In this document: positions 6,457 to 12,618 of the stretch, in pieces | Numbering within the stretch: position 1 is the first letter of the stretch | Layout: each line of letters begins with the position of its first letter | Assembly: GCA_033763735.1 (NCBI GenBank) | Contig: JANRJY010000094.1 | Span: forward strand, 1 to 14,704 | Source: JANRJY01 sp033763735 | Lineage (GTDB): Bacteria > Bacteroidota > Bacteroidia > Cytophagales > UBA9547 | DNA: 14,704 nt | Reading direction: 5' to 3' | Program-made: the position numbers and the translations under genes | The notes under the pieces: model-generated | Told to the model about the DNA's origin: nothing | The model's database searches: none | What the model saw: the letters and a program-made list of their open reading frames with translations, nothing else

Positions 6457-7503
6457 TTATATTCTTGGGTCAATACATACTTTTAATGCCTCGCCTTTTT
6501 CCATCAATTCAAATGACTCATTGATTCTGTCTAATGGCAGCACATGGGTGATGAATTTTTCGGCAGGAAAACGTCCACTTTCAATCAACTTATAAGCTGC
6601 TTTGAAGTCTGTAATTTTTTCGGAATAGGAACCCGACACAATCAATTCTTTGTAATGCAAATGATTGGTATTCAAAGTTGCTGTAGGATTGCTTTTGGGA
6701 AGACCACCAAAGAACTCAACTCTTGCACCTTTTCCTGCAATCTCAAGTGCATCGGCTTGTGCAAATGCATTACTAACCGCAACAATCACTACATCAAATC
6801 CAAATCCATCAGTAATATCCAACGATTTTTGAATATGGGAGCCTTCTTTATCTGATAGAATGGTGCCATCAATATCAAATCGTTTCATCATATCTAACCT
6901 GCTTTGATTAATATCAATCATGTGAACCGATTCAGCACCTTGCAAACGTGCCAATACTGCATGCATGGCTCCAATAGGACCGGATCCGATAATGGCTACT
7001 TTGTCTTTCAAACCAATGTGTAAGTGGTCATGGGCATTAGTAACACAACCTAGTGGTTCAGCCAAGCTCATTTCCTGAGATGAACGGGTATTTTCCACTT
7101 TGAACATGCTGCCCCTTGTTACAAATCGAGAAGGTATTTTGACAAACGGTGCAAATCCACCATCATAATGATAGGACATGGTCGATCGGTTGGTACACAA
7201 ATTTTCACGACCAGCTCTACAGTATTTGCATTCGCCACACGACAATACGATATACATGACCGCTCTATCTCCTACTTTCACGTTGCTTTCTTTACTGCGT
7301 GACTCTACAATTGTTCCGCAAAACTCATGGCCCAATATTCGAGGTGGCGCAATTTTTTTATCGCCATTTCTGTATGTTCTTAAGTCGGTCCCACATACAC
7401 TGCATGCTTCTACTTGCATTAACAAGTCGCCATCCTGTAGTGACAAATCACTTACATTTTCTACTCTTATATCTTCCTTACCGTAATAAACTGCTGCTTT
7501 CAT
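6457..7503 (-). CDS. zinc-dependent alcohol/polyol dehydrogenase (MDR superfamily)
   Basis: A 348-residue medium-chain dehydrogenase that oxidises an alcohol or polyol to a ketone or aldehyde using NAD. Catalytic zinc ligands are Cys37 (VCGTD), His59-Glu60 (GHE) and Glu149 (AEP). The structural zinc is held by Cys89, Cys92, Cys95 and Cys103. The Rossmann fold has GSGPIG at 173-178, and Asp197 at the end of the next strand points to NAD rather than NADP. Overall it resembles sorbitol, threonine 3- and related dehydrogenases; the substrate cannot be named. It sits second in the block, 40 bases after mmsA and 115 before the aldehyde dehydrogenase, and could make the keto compound that is then cleaved by an aldolase. 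ATG start, all motifs intact. An alternative role is reduction of an aldehyde by-product to an alcohol. Confidence 0.92.
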   Translation of the reverse strand: MKAAVYYGKEDIRVENVSDLSLQDGDLLMQVEACSVCGTDLRTYRNGDKKIAPPRILGHEFCGTIVESRSKESNVKVGDRAVMYIVLSCGECKYCRAGRENLCTNRSTMSYHYDGGFAPFVKIPSRFVTRGSMFKVENTRSSQEMSLAEPLGCVTNAHDHLHIGLKDKVAIIGSGPIGAMHAVLARLQGAESVHMIDINQSRLDMMKRFDIDGTILSDKEGSHIQKSLDITDGFGFDVVIVAVSNAFAQADALEIAGKGARVEFFGGLPKSNPTATLNTNHLHYKELIVSGSYSEKITDFKAAYKLIESGRFPAEKFITHVLPLDRINESFELMEKGEALKVCIDPRI

Positions 7504-7543
7504 TTTTTGAATTATTAATTATTAATTAAAAATTATTAATTGG
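7504..7543. repeat. heptamer-like AT repeat between mmsA and the zinc dehydrogenase gene
   Basis: At 7511-7541 the sequence runs as ATTATTA, ATTATTA, ATTAAAA, ATTATTA, ATTGG, a clear 7-base period. It fills nearly the whole gap and belongs to the same family as the repeats at the other junctions of this block. Confidence 0.55.
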
Positions 7544-9013
7544 TTACGACATCCAGTTTTTGGCAGCACTTGCCGACCATTTAGTCGTGATTTTTTTCAT
7601 TTTTGTCCAAAAACGAACCCCATCCATTCCTGTAATATCGCCTGCTCCAAATTTGGAATCATTCCATCCTCCAAATGCAAATGGTTCGCGCGGGACAGGA
7701 ACTCCGACGTTTACACCAATCATACCGGCAGAAGCATTTTCAGAGAAATATCTGGCTGTACCACCATTGGTAGTATAGATAGCGGCAGCATTTCCATACG
7801 GATTGTCATTTTCTATTTTTAAAGCTTCTTCTAAAGTGTTGACTCTGATTATTGAAAGAACAGGGCCAAATATTTCATCGCAAGCACATTCAGCACCTGG
7901 CATTACACCATCAATAATTGTCGGACCTACAAAAGAACCTCCTTCATTTCCTGTTACTACAGCACCTCTTCCATCCAATAACAATTTGTATCCCGATTTT
8001 TCGGCTCTTGTTATGTAATTTTCGATACGTTCTTTCGCTACCTGACTGATAACAGAACCTATTTCAATTCCCACTCTCACTTTGCGACCTTCTTCTACTA
8101 TTTTGTCCAGAATATTTCCCGTATTACCTACTAATATCAATACACTGGCTGCCATACATCTTTGTCCGGCACAACCCATAGATGAAGCAATTACATTTTT
8201 AGCTGTAATTTCAGGATCGGCATCCGGTACCACTACCAGATGGTTTTTGGCACCACCCAGAGCCAGCACTCTTTTTCCTGAGCGTGAACCTCTTTCATAT
8301 ACAATTTTGGCTACTTTGGTAGAACCAACAAAGCTTATTGCTTGAATATCAGGATGATCAATCAACATTTCCGTGGTGGCTTGTTGACCATGGATTACGG
8401 TAAAAACCCCTTTTGGCAAACCAGCTTCTTCAAATAATTGAGCCATTTTGATAGAGGTCAAAGGAACTTGATCTGATGGTTTGAGAATAAATGAGTTACC
8501 ACATCCAATAGCAATAGGAATTGTCCACATCGGAACCATTGCCGGAAAATTAAATGGTGTAATTGATAACACAGGACCTAATGCATACCTTTTATATTGA
8601 CAATCGACACCATTACTCACTTCCAGAGTGGATTGTTCATATATTTGAGGCAAAGAGCTTGCAAACTCAAGCACTTCAATTCCTTTTTCGATTTCTGCTT
8701 TTGATTCGTTGAATGTTTTACCATTTTCGAGTTGAATCAATTCTGATAATTCATTAATATTTTTTTCAAGTAAATATTTGAATCTGAACAACACTTGCAC
8801 TCTTTCTTTCACCGGAGTTCTGGACCAGGATTCAAATGCAGCTTTTGAAGCTTCAACAGCCATATCGATTGTATTTTTTTCTGCTGAAGGAACCCCTCCA
8901 ATTGTTTTGCCCGTAAGAGGGCTTATCACGTCTATAATTTTTTCATTCACGGGAGCAGTAATCGCCCCATTAATATAATGACCTGTGATCGTTGTTTCTG
9001 TAAGTGTTGCCAT
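7544..9013 (-). CDS. mmsA: CoA-acylating methylmalonate/malonate-semialdehyde dehydrogenase family
   Basis: Enzymes of this family turn methylmalonate or malonate semialdehyde plus CoA into propionyl- or acetyl-CoA with loss of CO2 and reduction of NAD; they serve valine, beta-alanine and inositol breakdown. Counting from the chosen start, ITPFNFP lies at about 151-157, and the position of the usual general-base Glu is replaced in LALGGAKNH (about 251-259), as expected for a CoA-acylating member. The nucleophile is Cys286 in CAGQRC, with the preceding arginine family-typical, and EIFGPV follows later. An upstream in-frame ATG at 9121 would add 36 residues, but that extension covers the promoter and operator at 9037-9068, so the ATG at 9013 is preferred; the resulting 489 residues fit the family. 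It is first in the block. The iolA label is equally possible. Confidence 0.93.
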   Translation of the reverse strand: MATLTETTITGHYINGAITAPVNEKIIDVISPLTGKTIGGVPSAEKNTIDMAVEASKAAFESWSRTPVKERVQVLFRFKYLLEKNINELSELIQLENGKTFNESKAEIEKGIEVLEFASSLPQIYEQSTLEVSNGVDCQYKRYALGPVLSITPFNFPAMVPMWTIPIAIGCGNSFILKPSDQVPLTSIKMAQLFEEAGLPKGVFTVIHGQQATTEMLIDHPDIQAISFVGSTKVAKIVYERGSRSGKRVLALGGAKNHLVVVPDADPEITAKNVIASSMGCAGQRCMAASVLILVGNTGNILDKIVEEGRKVRVGIEIGSVISQVAKERIENYITRAEKSGYKLLLDGRGAVVTGNEGGSFVGPTIIDGVMPGAECACDEIFGPVLSIIRVNTLEEALKIENDNPYGNAAAIYTTNGGTARYFSENASAGMIGVNVGVPVPREPFAFGGWNDSKFGAGDITGMDGVRFWTKMKKITTKWSASAAKNWMS

Positions 9014-9036
9014 ATCTATTTCTGAATTGTATGATA

Positions 9037-9067
9037 CAAAGGTAAGCAAACAAACCTGTACGTACAA
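9037..9067 (-). promoter_or_regulatory. promoter of the catabolic block (Bacteroidota type)
   Basis: On the minus strand TTG (9065-9067), a 20-base spacer and TACCTTTG (9037-9044) match the -33 and -7 consensus fully. Transcription should begin near 9030, giving a leader of about 17 bases before the mmsA ATG at 9013. It lies inside the longer mmsA reading frame and is the main reason to reject that longer start. Confidence 0.7.
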
Positions 9068-9068
9068 G
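9055..9068. promoter_or_regulatory. candidate GntR operator overlapping the -33 element
   Basis: CCTGTACGTACAAG contains the perfect 10-bp palindrome TGTACGTACA at 9057-9066. HutC-type regulators bind palindromes with GT and AC half sites around a short centre (GT-n-TA-n-AC); here the centre is CG instead of TA. The site covers the -33 TTG and part of the spacer, where a bound repressor would block RNA polymerase. No second GTACGTAC was noticed in the window. Confidence 0.5.
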
Positions 9069-9223
9069 TTAAATTTGAAAAAAGATTTTATAGCATTTTT
9101 AAATAATTGATAATGAACCATTTAATGAATAATAAAATATTAGAACGAAACAGATTATTCGTTATTTTAAATAAATTGTAAACTAAAAATCAAAGGCATA
9201 TTGAATGTTATCACCTAACACGA

Positions 9224-9287
9224 TTTCTTTTTCAGAACCTTGCATTGAGCAATGCAATACGCAGGTTTCGTACCTAAGACCCTGCTA
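9224..9287 (+). repeat. intergenic repeat, copy A
   Basis: About 64 bases, starting TTTCTTTTTCA and ending ACCCTGCTA, related to copy B at 10906-10965 in the same orientation. Shared blocks are TTTCTTTTTCA, CCT-n-GC-n-TT, GGTTTCGTA and ACCCTGCTA. Copy A has an internal hairpin, TTGCATT-GAGC-AATGCAA (9240-9257, 7-bp perfect stem), and GCAGG/CCTGC arms at 9261-9285. It lies between the lipoprotein gene and mmsA and may supply a structured transcript end for the lipoprotein gene. Confidence 0.55.
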
Positions 9288-9304
9288 CAGAATACATAAA
9301 CGAA

Positions 9305-10480
9305 TCAAAGATATTTTTCAATATTCTTAATTATTTCGGCTTTATCATTATGATTAAAACAGACTACTCTTCCAGTTTTATCAATTAATATTATTGTTGG
9401 ACCTGCATTAACACCAAAAAGTTTTGATACTTGGTTGCCATTATAAAGAATTGGATATTCTATTTTCCATTTAGGAATAAATTTTTCAAGTTCTTTTACA
9501 TCACTATTCGTAAATTCAATTCCATATACTTTAAGCCCTTTGTCTTCATATCTTGATTTAATATCATTGATATAGGGAATAGCCTTCATACAAGGACCAC
9601 AATTAGGAAACCAAAAGTCTAGTAATACTACACTTCCTTTCAAAATGGAAAGCGTCACTGAATCACCACCAATTTGAGGAAGTGTAAAATTAGGCGCTTG
9701 CTTATTCAAAATTGAAATCATCTTTTCTTTACTACCTCTATTAAACCAATCATTGATAAAATATCTTCTATAAAAGGAAGGAAATCTATCATATGACCAA
9801 ATGGAGTCACTTATTGTGACACCTTTTTTTATGTCGTAATATGTAAATACAAAAAATCCCCCATTCATTTCTTGAATAAATTGTACAGGTAAGTAATCAG
9901 TTTTTGATGCTAAAAACTTATAAATAACCTTAGCCCCTAATTCTTTTATTAAACTATCGCTAAACATATACTGATCCTTCATGGTTATTTTAAAATTAAA
10001 ACAAGGAATATTATTAACTAGGGTGTCTTTTAGTAAGCTAATCTTAATAGAAGTGTCTTTTAAAATTTCGGGCAAAAGTTTTCTATAACTATATAATGAT
10101 GCATGTAAGTTCAAGTTTGATGTAATCCGATATTTTTTTGGATTATTATCAAATAAAATCAACGTATCAAACGCATCAAACCATTTTTTGCCATCGAACA
10201 CACTTTCGCTTTTACCTTCATACTTAATATTATGTACTTTTGACACAAAATAATATTTTGAACCTAGCAAAGTATCAGTGCTTGTAAAATCAAAATAGCT
10301 TATTGTTGTGTCAGGTCCGCGGCTACCCATAGTACCACTATCATTTAGAATTCTTTTGTATTCCACTGTTTTCATTGAATTAAGGTTAGCTACAACTTTA
10401 TCAAGTATTGTCTTTTCATTTTGTTTGCAACCAAAAATCAAAAAAGTAACAGAAATAAAAATACCAAATTTCTTTATCAT
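9305..10480 (-). CDS. TlpA-like thiol-disulfide lipoprotein with N-terminal envelope domain
   Basis: A 391-residue lipoprotein: the signal peptide ends in FLIFGC, so Cys18 would be lipidated. Residues about 20-245 form a beta-rich domain with the flavour of outer-membrane lipoprotein-sorting-like domains (inferred from pattern only). Residues about 258-391 form a thioredoxin fold of the TlpA/ResA type: QAPNFTLPQI opening, LLDFWFPNCGPCMK at 287-299 with redox cysteines Cys294 and Cys297, and the cis-proline at Gly360-Pro361. The fold reduces or exchanges disulfides in the periplasm; partners are unknown. The gene begins 46 bases after the second small membrane protein pair and could be read through from it, though a weaker promoter of its own is visible. 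This two-domain arrangement is common among poorly characterised Bacteroidota lipoproteins. ATG start. Confidence 0.88.
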   Translation of the reverse strand: MIKKFGIFISVTFLIFGCKQNEKTILDKVVANLNSMKTVEYKRILNDSGTMGSRGPDTTISYFDFTSTDTLLGSKYYFVSKVHNIKYEGKSESVFDGKKWFDAFDTLILFDNNPKKYRITSNLNLHASLYSYRKLLPEILKDTSIKISLLKDTLVNNIPCFNFKITMKDQYMFSDSLIKELGAKVIYKFLASKTDYLPVQFIQEMNGGFFVFTYYDIKKGVTISDSIWSYDRFPSFYRRYFINDWFNRGSKEKMISILNKQAPNFTLPQIGGDSVTLSILKGSVVLLDFWFPNCGPCMKAIPYINDIKSRYEDKGLKVYGIEFTNSDVKELEKFIPKWKIEYPILYNGNQVSKLFGVNAGPTIILIDKTGRVVCFNHNDKAEIIKNIEKYL

Positions 10481-10489
10481 AAATTACTT

Positions 10490-10522
10490 AAAATTTAACA
10501 AGTGGAATTCATAAAACACCAA
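10490..10522 (-). promoter_or_regulatory. possible promoter for the TlpA-like lipoprotein
   Basis: On the minus strand TTG (10520-10522), a 22-base spacer and TAAATTTT (10490-10497) match the consensus at all but the last base of the -7 element. It would give a leader of only a few bases ahead of the ATG at 10480. Confidence 0.3.
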
Positions 10523-10526
10523 AAAA

Positions 10527-10640
10527 TCAGCTTTTCGACTTTAATATTTTGTGTTTTTTACGTTCTGATAATTCCACATATAAAAGTGCTGACAGTGCCA
10601 TTAAAACAGTAGCAACAAAGAATAATATATATGCCTCCAT
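10527..10640 (-). CDS. 37-residue single-pass membrane peptide, partner of copy 2
   Basis: The ATG follows two bases after the stop of the 61-residue gene and opens a 37-codon frame ending in TGA. The peptide starts MEAYILFFVATV, has one hydrophobic segment at about 4-22 ending in LLYVEL, and a basic tail beginning SERKKHK. It lines up with the 30-residue peptide at 857-949: the same MEA start, same segment length, and the same Tyr-Val then Glu-(Lys/Arg)-Arg/Lys-Lys order at the membrane exit. Two independent copies in the same place after related genes argue that this is a real gene. Function unknown; it may form a complex with its two-segment partner. Confidence 0.7.
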   Translation of the reverse strand: MEAYILFFVATVLMALSALLYVELSERKKHKILKSKS

Positions 10641-10642
10641 AA

Positions 10643-10828
10643 CTATTTTTTTAAAATATATAAGCCAATTACTATTAGAAATAAGGTTAAAAACAAACCA
10701 AATCCTAAAAGGTATATTTTATTAAATGAATCAAACTGAACAACCAAACCCAAAACCAAACCTGCAAAAACATATTTGCCAAGATCTATTAAAGTTTTGG
10801 CAAGTTCCTCTTTGACTTTTTTATCCAT
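10643..10828 (-). CDS. small two-segment membrane protein, copy 2 (61 aa)
   Basis: Homologue of the 66-residue protein at 655-855. It has a charged N-terminus (MDKKVKEELAK), an amphipathic stretch TLIDLGKYVFAG, two hydrophobic segments at about 19-31 and 37-58, and a Lys-Lys end; both ends should be cytoplasmic. Against copy 1, the KE-x-x-K, D-(L/I)-x-K, F-x-G-(L/V)-V-L and final I-G-(L/F)-x-I-(L/M)-K positions agree without gaps through both membrane segments. It may belong to the DUF6722-type small Bacteroidota membrane proteins (unchecked recollection). It is followed at once by a one-segment peptide gene and then the TlpA-like lipoprotein. A -7 promoter element lies 4 bases before the ATG. 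Confidence 0.8.
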   Translation of the reverse strand: MDKKVKEELAKTLIDLGKYVFAGLVLGLVVQFDSFNKIYLLGFGLFLTLFLIVIGLYILKK

Positions 10829-10832
10829 TAAG

Positions 10833-10840
10833 CAAATATA
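10833..10840 (-). promoter_or_regulatory. -7 promoter element ahead of the second small membrane protein pair
   Basis: TATATTTG on the minus strand is a perfect TAnnTTTG and ends 4 bases before the ATG at 10828. No TTG lies at the usual 19-22 base distance; a poly-T stretch occupies that place. The spacing to the start codon mirrors that of the first pair (5 bases) and suggests a transcript with almost no leader. Confidence 0.45.
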
Positions 10841-10870
10841 ATCAAAACATAAAAAAAACGAGCCTAATCA

Positions 10871-10993
10871 ATACGTTTTAAATTTTATTTTATCTCCCAG
10901 CAGGGTTTCTTTTTCATAGCCTAGCGTTCAGGAACTCGTTGGGTTTCGTAACGAAAACCCTGCTAAGAAGAAAAGAAAGGCATTAAAACGTAT
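10871..10993. repeat. nested inverted-repeat element containing repeat copy B
   Basis: Outer arms ATACGTTTTAA (10871-10881) and TTAAAACGTAT (10983-10993) are perfect 11-base inverted repeats. Within them AGCAGGGTTT (10899-10908) and AAACCCTGCT (10955-10964) form perfect 10-base arms, and TCGTT/AACGA (10936-10940, 10950-10954) form a third, inner pair. The part at 10906-10965 is copy B of the intergenic repeat at 9224-9287. The whole could fold as one long structured RNA or form a cruciform. It occupies most of the 372-base gap between the small membrane protein pair and the dioxygenase gene. Confidence 0.6.
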
Positions 10994-11045
10994 GGTTTTG
11001 TAAAAGATTTATGAGATTACTTTTAATAGGGATAGAAAAATGCGT

Positions 11046-11061
11046 TTCGTGAGGACACGAA
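11046..11061. repeat. short perfect hairpin
   Basis: TTCGTG, loop AGGA, CACGAA: a perfect 6-bp stem in intergenic DNA. No T tract follows on either strand at once, so it is not a standard terminator. It shares only TTTCGT with the nearby repeat copy B. Confidence 0.4.
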
Positions 11062-11091
11062 CTATGGGGAGGAAGAATATACAATGAGAAA

Positions 11092-11123
11092 ATGAATAGA
11101 TGAATAAATGATTAAATGATGGA
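11092..11123. repeat. four-copy octamer tandem repeat
   Basis: ATGAATAG, ATGAATAA, ATGATTAA and ATGATGGA follow one another without gaps. It is low-complexity sequence in the gap before the dioxygenase gene. Immediately downstream, ACTAAAAACTAC occurs twice (11179-11190 and 11193-11204), the second copy running into the stop codon region of the dioxygenase gene. Confidence 0.45.
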
Positions 11124-11200
11124 TTTTTGGATGATTGATTAATTTGGAACATCGAACCTGAACACTTAGCATTTGAACACTAAAAACTACGAACTAAAAA

Positions 11201-12094
11201 CTACACACTGCCAACTACAACCGATGTCATACTAAAAGACCCTGCTACTGCTACGTCATTAAAAAAGGTAATATTATCATCCTTTTGTTGTACACCTAAC
11301 ACATAAAGCAAAGGCAAATAGTGTTCCGGTGTAGGTACGGCAAGCTGAACGGGTTTGCCCAATTGCTTATAATCAGCAAGTTTGGCATGTTCATGATTGA
11401 TAATATATTTTTTGAATAAGTCATTGGCTTCCAATGCCCAATCGTGTCCAAATGGCTGGTTAAAATCCATTCCTTTGACCTGAGCATAGCTGAAGTTATG
11501 CACCATATTCCCACTTCCAATAATGAGTACGCCTTTGTCACGCAATGCAGAAAGTTGTTTTGCCAATTCATAGTGATAGGCACCATTTCCTGTAAAATCA
11601 AGACTTAACTGAATCATGGGAATATTTGCATTGGGAAATAAATTTTTGGTTACGCTCCAGGCGCCATGGTCAAAGCCCCATTGTTCACTTAATCCAACGG
11701 AGGTGCTGGTTATTGTTTTTTGCGTTTCATTGGCTAGCCATTTGCTACCCGGTGCCGGGTATTGAACATCAAACAAAGCTTTGGGAAACCCTCCAAAATC
11801 ATGTATGGTAGGTGGATTATCCTGAGCAGTCACAAAAGTTCCTTTGGTTTCCCAATGAGCCGACACCATTAATATGGCATTTGGTGTAGGAATCTTATTG
11901 CCTATTTCTCTCATTTTTCTTGTAAAAACATTGTCTTCTATGGCGTTCATAGGACTACCATGCCCTACAAAAAGTACTGGCATTCTTTTGGATTTGGGCA
12001 AATTATCTGTAATTGATTTTAGGTCACTAAGTTCCATAGACATTCCGGTAAAAGGTAATAAAGTTAAAGCTTTTATAAATTGGTTTCTTTTCAT
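11201..12094 (-). CDS. ygiD: DODA-type extradiol ring-opening dioxygenase (YgiD-like)
   Basis: Member of the class III extradiol dioxygenase family that includes E. coli YgiD, a zinc-containing 4,5-DOPA dioxygenase; the natural substrate in most bacteria is unsettled. Counted from the ATG at 12094 (297 aa), the histidine-rich active site is complete: His45 in VGHGSP, His80 in SAHWE, His98 in HDFGGFP, His143 in DHGAW, His199 in GSGNMVHN and His258 in PTPEHYLPL. By offset, His45, His80 and His199 match the metal ligands of E. coli YgiD. A longer frame starts at a TTG (12124) ten codons upstream; the ATG is preferred because the protein then starts MKRNQFIKALTLLPF, the usual N-terminus in Bacteroidota homologues as I recall them. 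That stretch is mildly hydrophobic but lacks a clear cleavage site. Transcribed alone. Confidence 0.9.
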   Translation of the reverse strand: MKRNQFIKALTLLPFTGMSMELSDLKSITDNLPKSKRMPVLFVGHGSPMNAIEDNVFTRKMREIGNKIPTPNAILMVSAHWETKGTFVTAQDNPPTIHDFGGFPKALFDVQYPAPGSKWLANETQKTITSTSVGLSEQWGFDHGAWSVTKNLFPNANIPMIQLSLDFTGNGAYHYELAKQLSALRDKGVLIIGSGNMVHNFSYAQVKGMDFNQPFGHDWALEANDLFKKYIINHEHAKLADYKQLGKPVQLAVPTPEHYLPLLYVLGVQQKDDNITFFNDVAVAGSFSMTSVVVGSV

Positions 12095-12124
12095 GAAATT
12101 AAAATAGTAAACTAATGCTTTCAA

Positions 12125-12316
12125 ATTCTAAATCCGAATTCCTATCCCAAATGTTTTCGGGAAAACAAACTCAAATTTTCAAAATCCAAATCTTAAGAAA
12201 ATCAATTTGAACATTAAAAATTTAATGATAAGAATTTGTTTAGAGTTTAGTTATTAACTTGATTTCGGGATATTAAATATAAATTATATTCGAAATACAG
12301 CAATTAAGAACATTCG
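12125..12316. other. intergenic stretch with minor palindromes
   Basis: Part of the long gap between the divergently transcribed dioxygenase and OmpA-family genes. No open frame is credible. Visible are CCCAAA-TGTT-TTCGGG at about 12148-12163 (stem with one mismatch) and CATTAAA-AA-TTTAATG at 12212-12227 (7-bp perfect inverted repeat). On the minus strand TAGAATTTG, one base longer than a perfect -7 element, lies upstream of the dioxygenase gene. Confidence 0.35.
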
Positions 12317-12402
12317 TTCATTTTGCCCCTCTAAATCTCCCCACAGGGGAGACTTTTAGCCCTTTCTCTTTTGGGGAAAGGGTTGGGATAGGGGCAAATG
12401 AA
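12317..12402. repeat. nested palindromic intergenic element
   Basis: Outer arms TTCATTTTGCCCCT (12317-12330) and AGGGGCAAATGAA (12390-12402) are complementary except for one extra T. They enclose two hairpins: TCTCCCC-ACA-GGGGAGA (12336-12352, 7-bp perfect) and CCCTTTC...GAAAGGG (12360-12382, 7-bp perfect, extendable with G-T pairs). It is much more GC-rich than its surroundings. The phrase CTAAATCTCCCC with a GGGGAGACTTT partner is familiar to me from intergenic DNA of other Bacteroidota, which suggests a dispersed repeat family; this is recollection, not a search. Confidence 0.65.
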
Positions 12403-12534
12403 ATGAACCGATAATACCTACCATTAGTCTTTTGGACTCCTAATTAATTCGAACGCAATTTAACTATAATTAAATCCTTTATTACGAACTCATTCTCTAC
12501 AATAAAACAAAAATAGTCTCCATTAAGTGCCAAT

Positions 12535-12568
12535 TTTGAAAATATGAAGCTTCAAATTTTTATATTTC
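12535..12568 (+). promoter_or_regulatory. probable promoter of the OmpA-family gene
   Basis: TTTG (12535-12538), a 22-base spacer and TATATTTC (12561-12568) match the consensus at all but the last base. Transcription would start near 12575, about 44 bases before the ATG. The spacer contains the palindrome TGAAGCTTCA (12545-12554), which could be a regulator site. Confidence 0.4.
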
Positions 12569-12618
12569 TCGTTTATGTCATAGTTTAGCAAGGTAGTATT
12601 ATCGTTTTTTTGGGTTCA

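Noticed and set aside
1950..9013. Standard myo-inositol catabolic operon (iol)
   Set aside because: A CoA-acylating semialdehyde dehydrogenase and a class II aldolase are shared with that pathway, but inositol dehydrogenase, dehydratase, hydrolase, isomerase and kinase genes are absent, and the zinc dehydrogenase is not of the inositol dehydrogenase type.
9014..9121. Signal peptide on the semialdehyde dehydrogenase
   Set aside because: The hydrophobic extension exists only if the start at 9121 is used; that region contains the promoter and operator, and the enzyme family is cytoplasmic.
9212..10993. Integron attC-like sites flanking a gene cassette
   Set aside because: GTTGGGT and ACCTAAC, which resemble attC core motifs, occur near the two intergenic repeats, but neither repeat has a complementary pair of core sites in the right order and no integron integrase is in the window.
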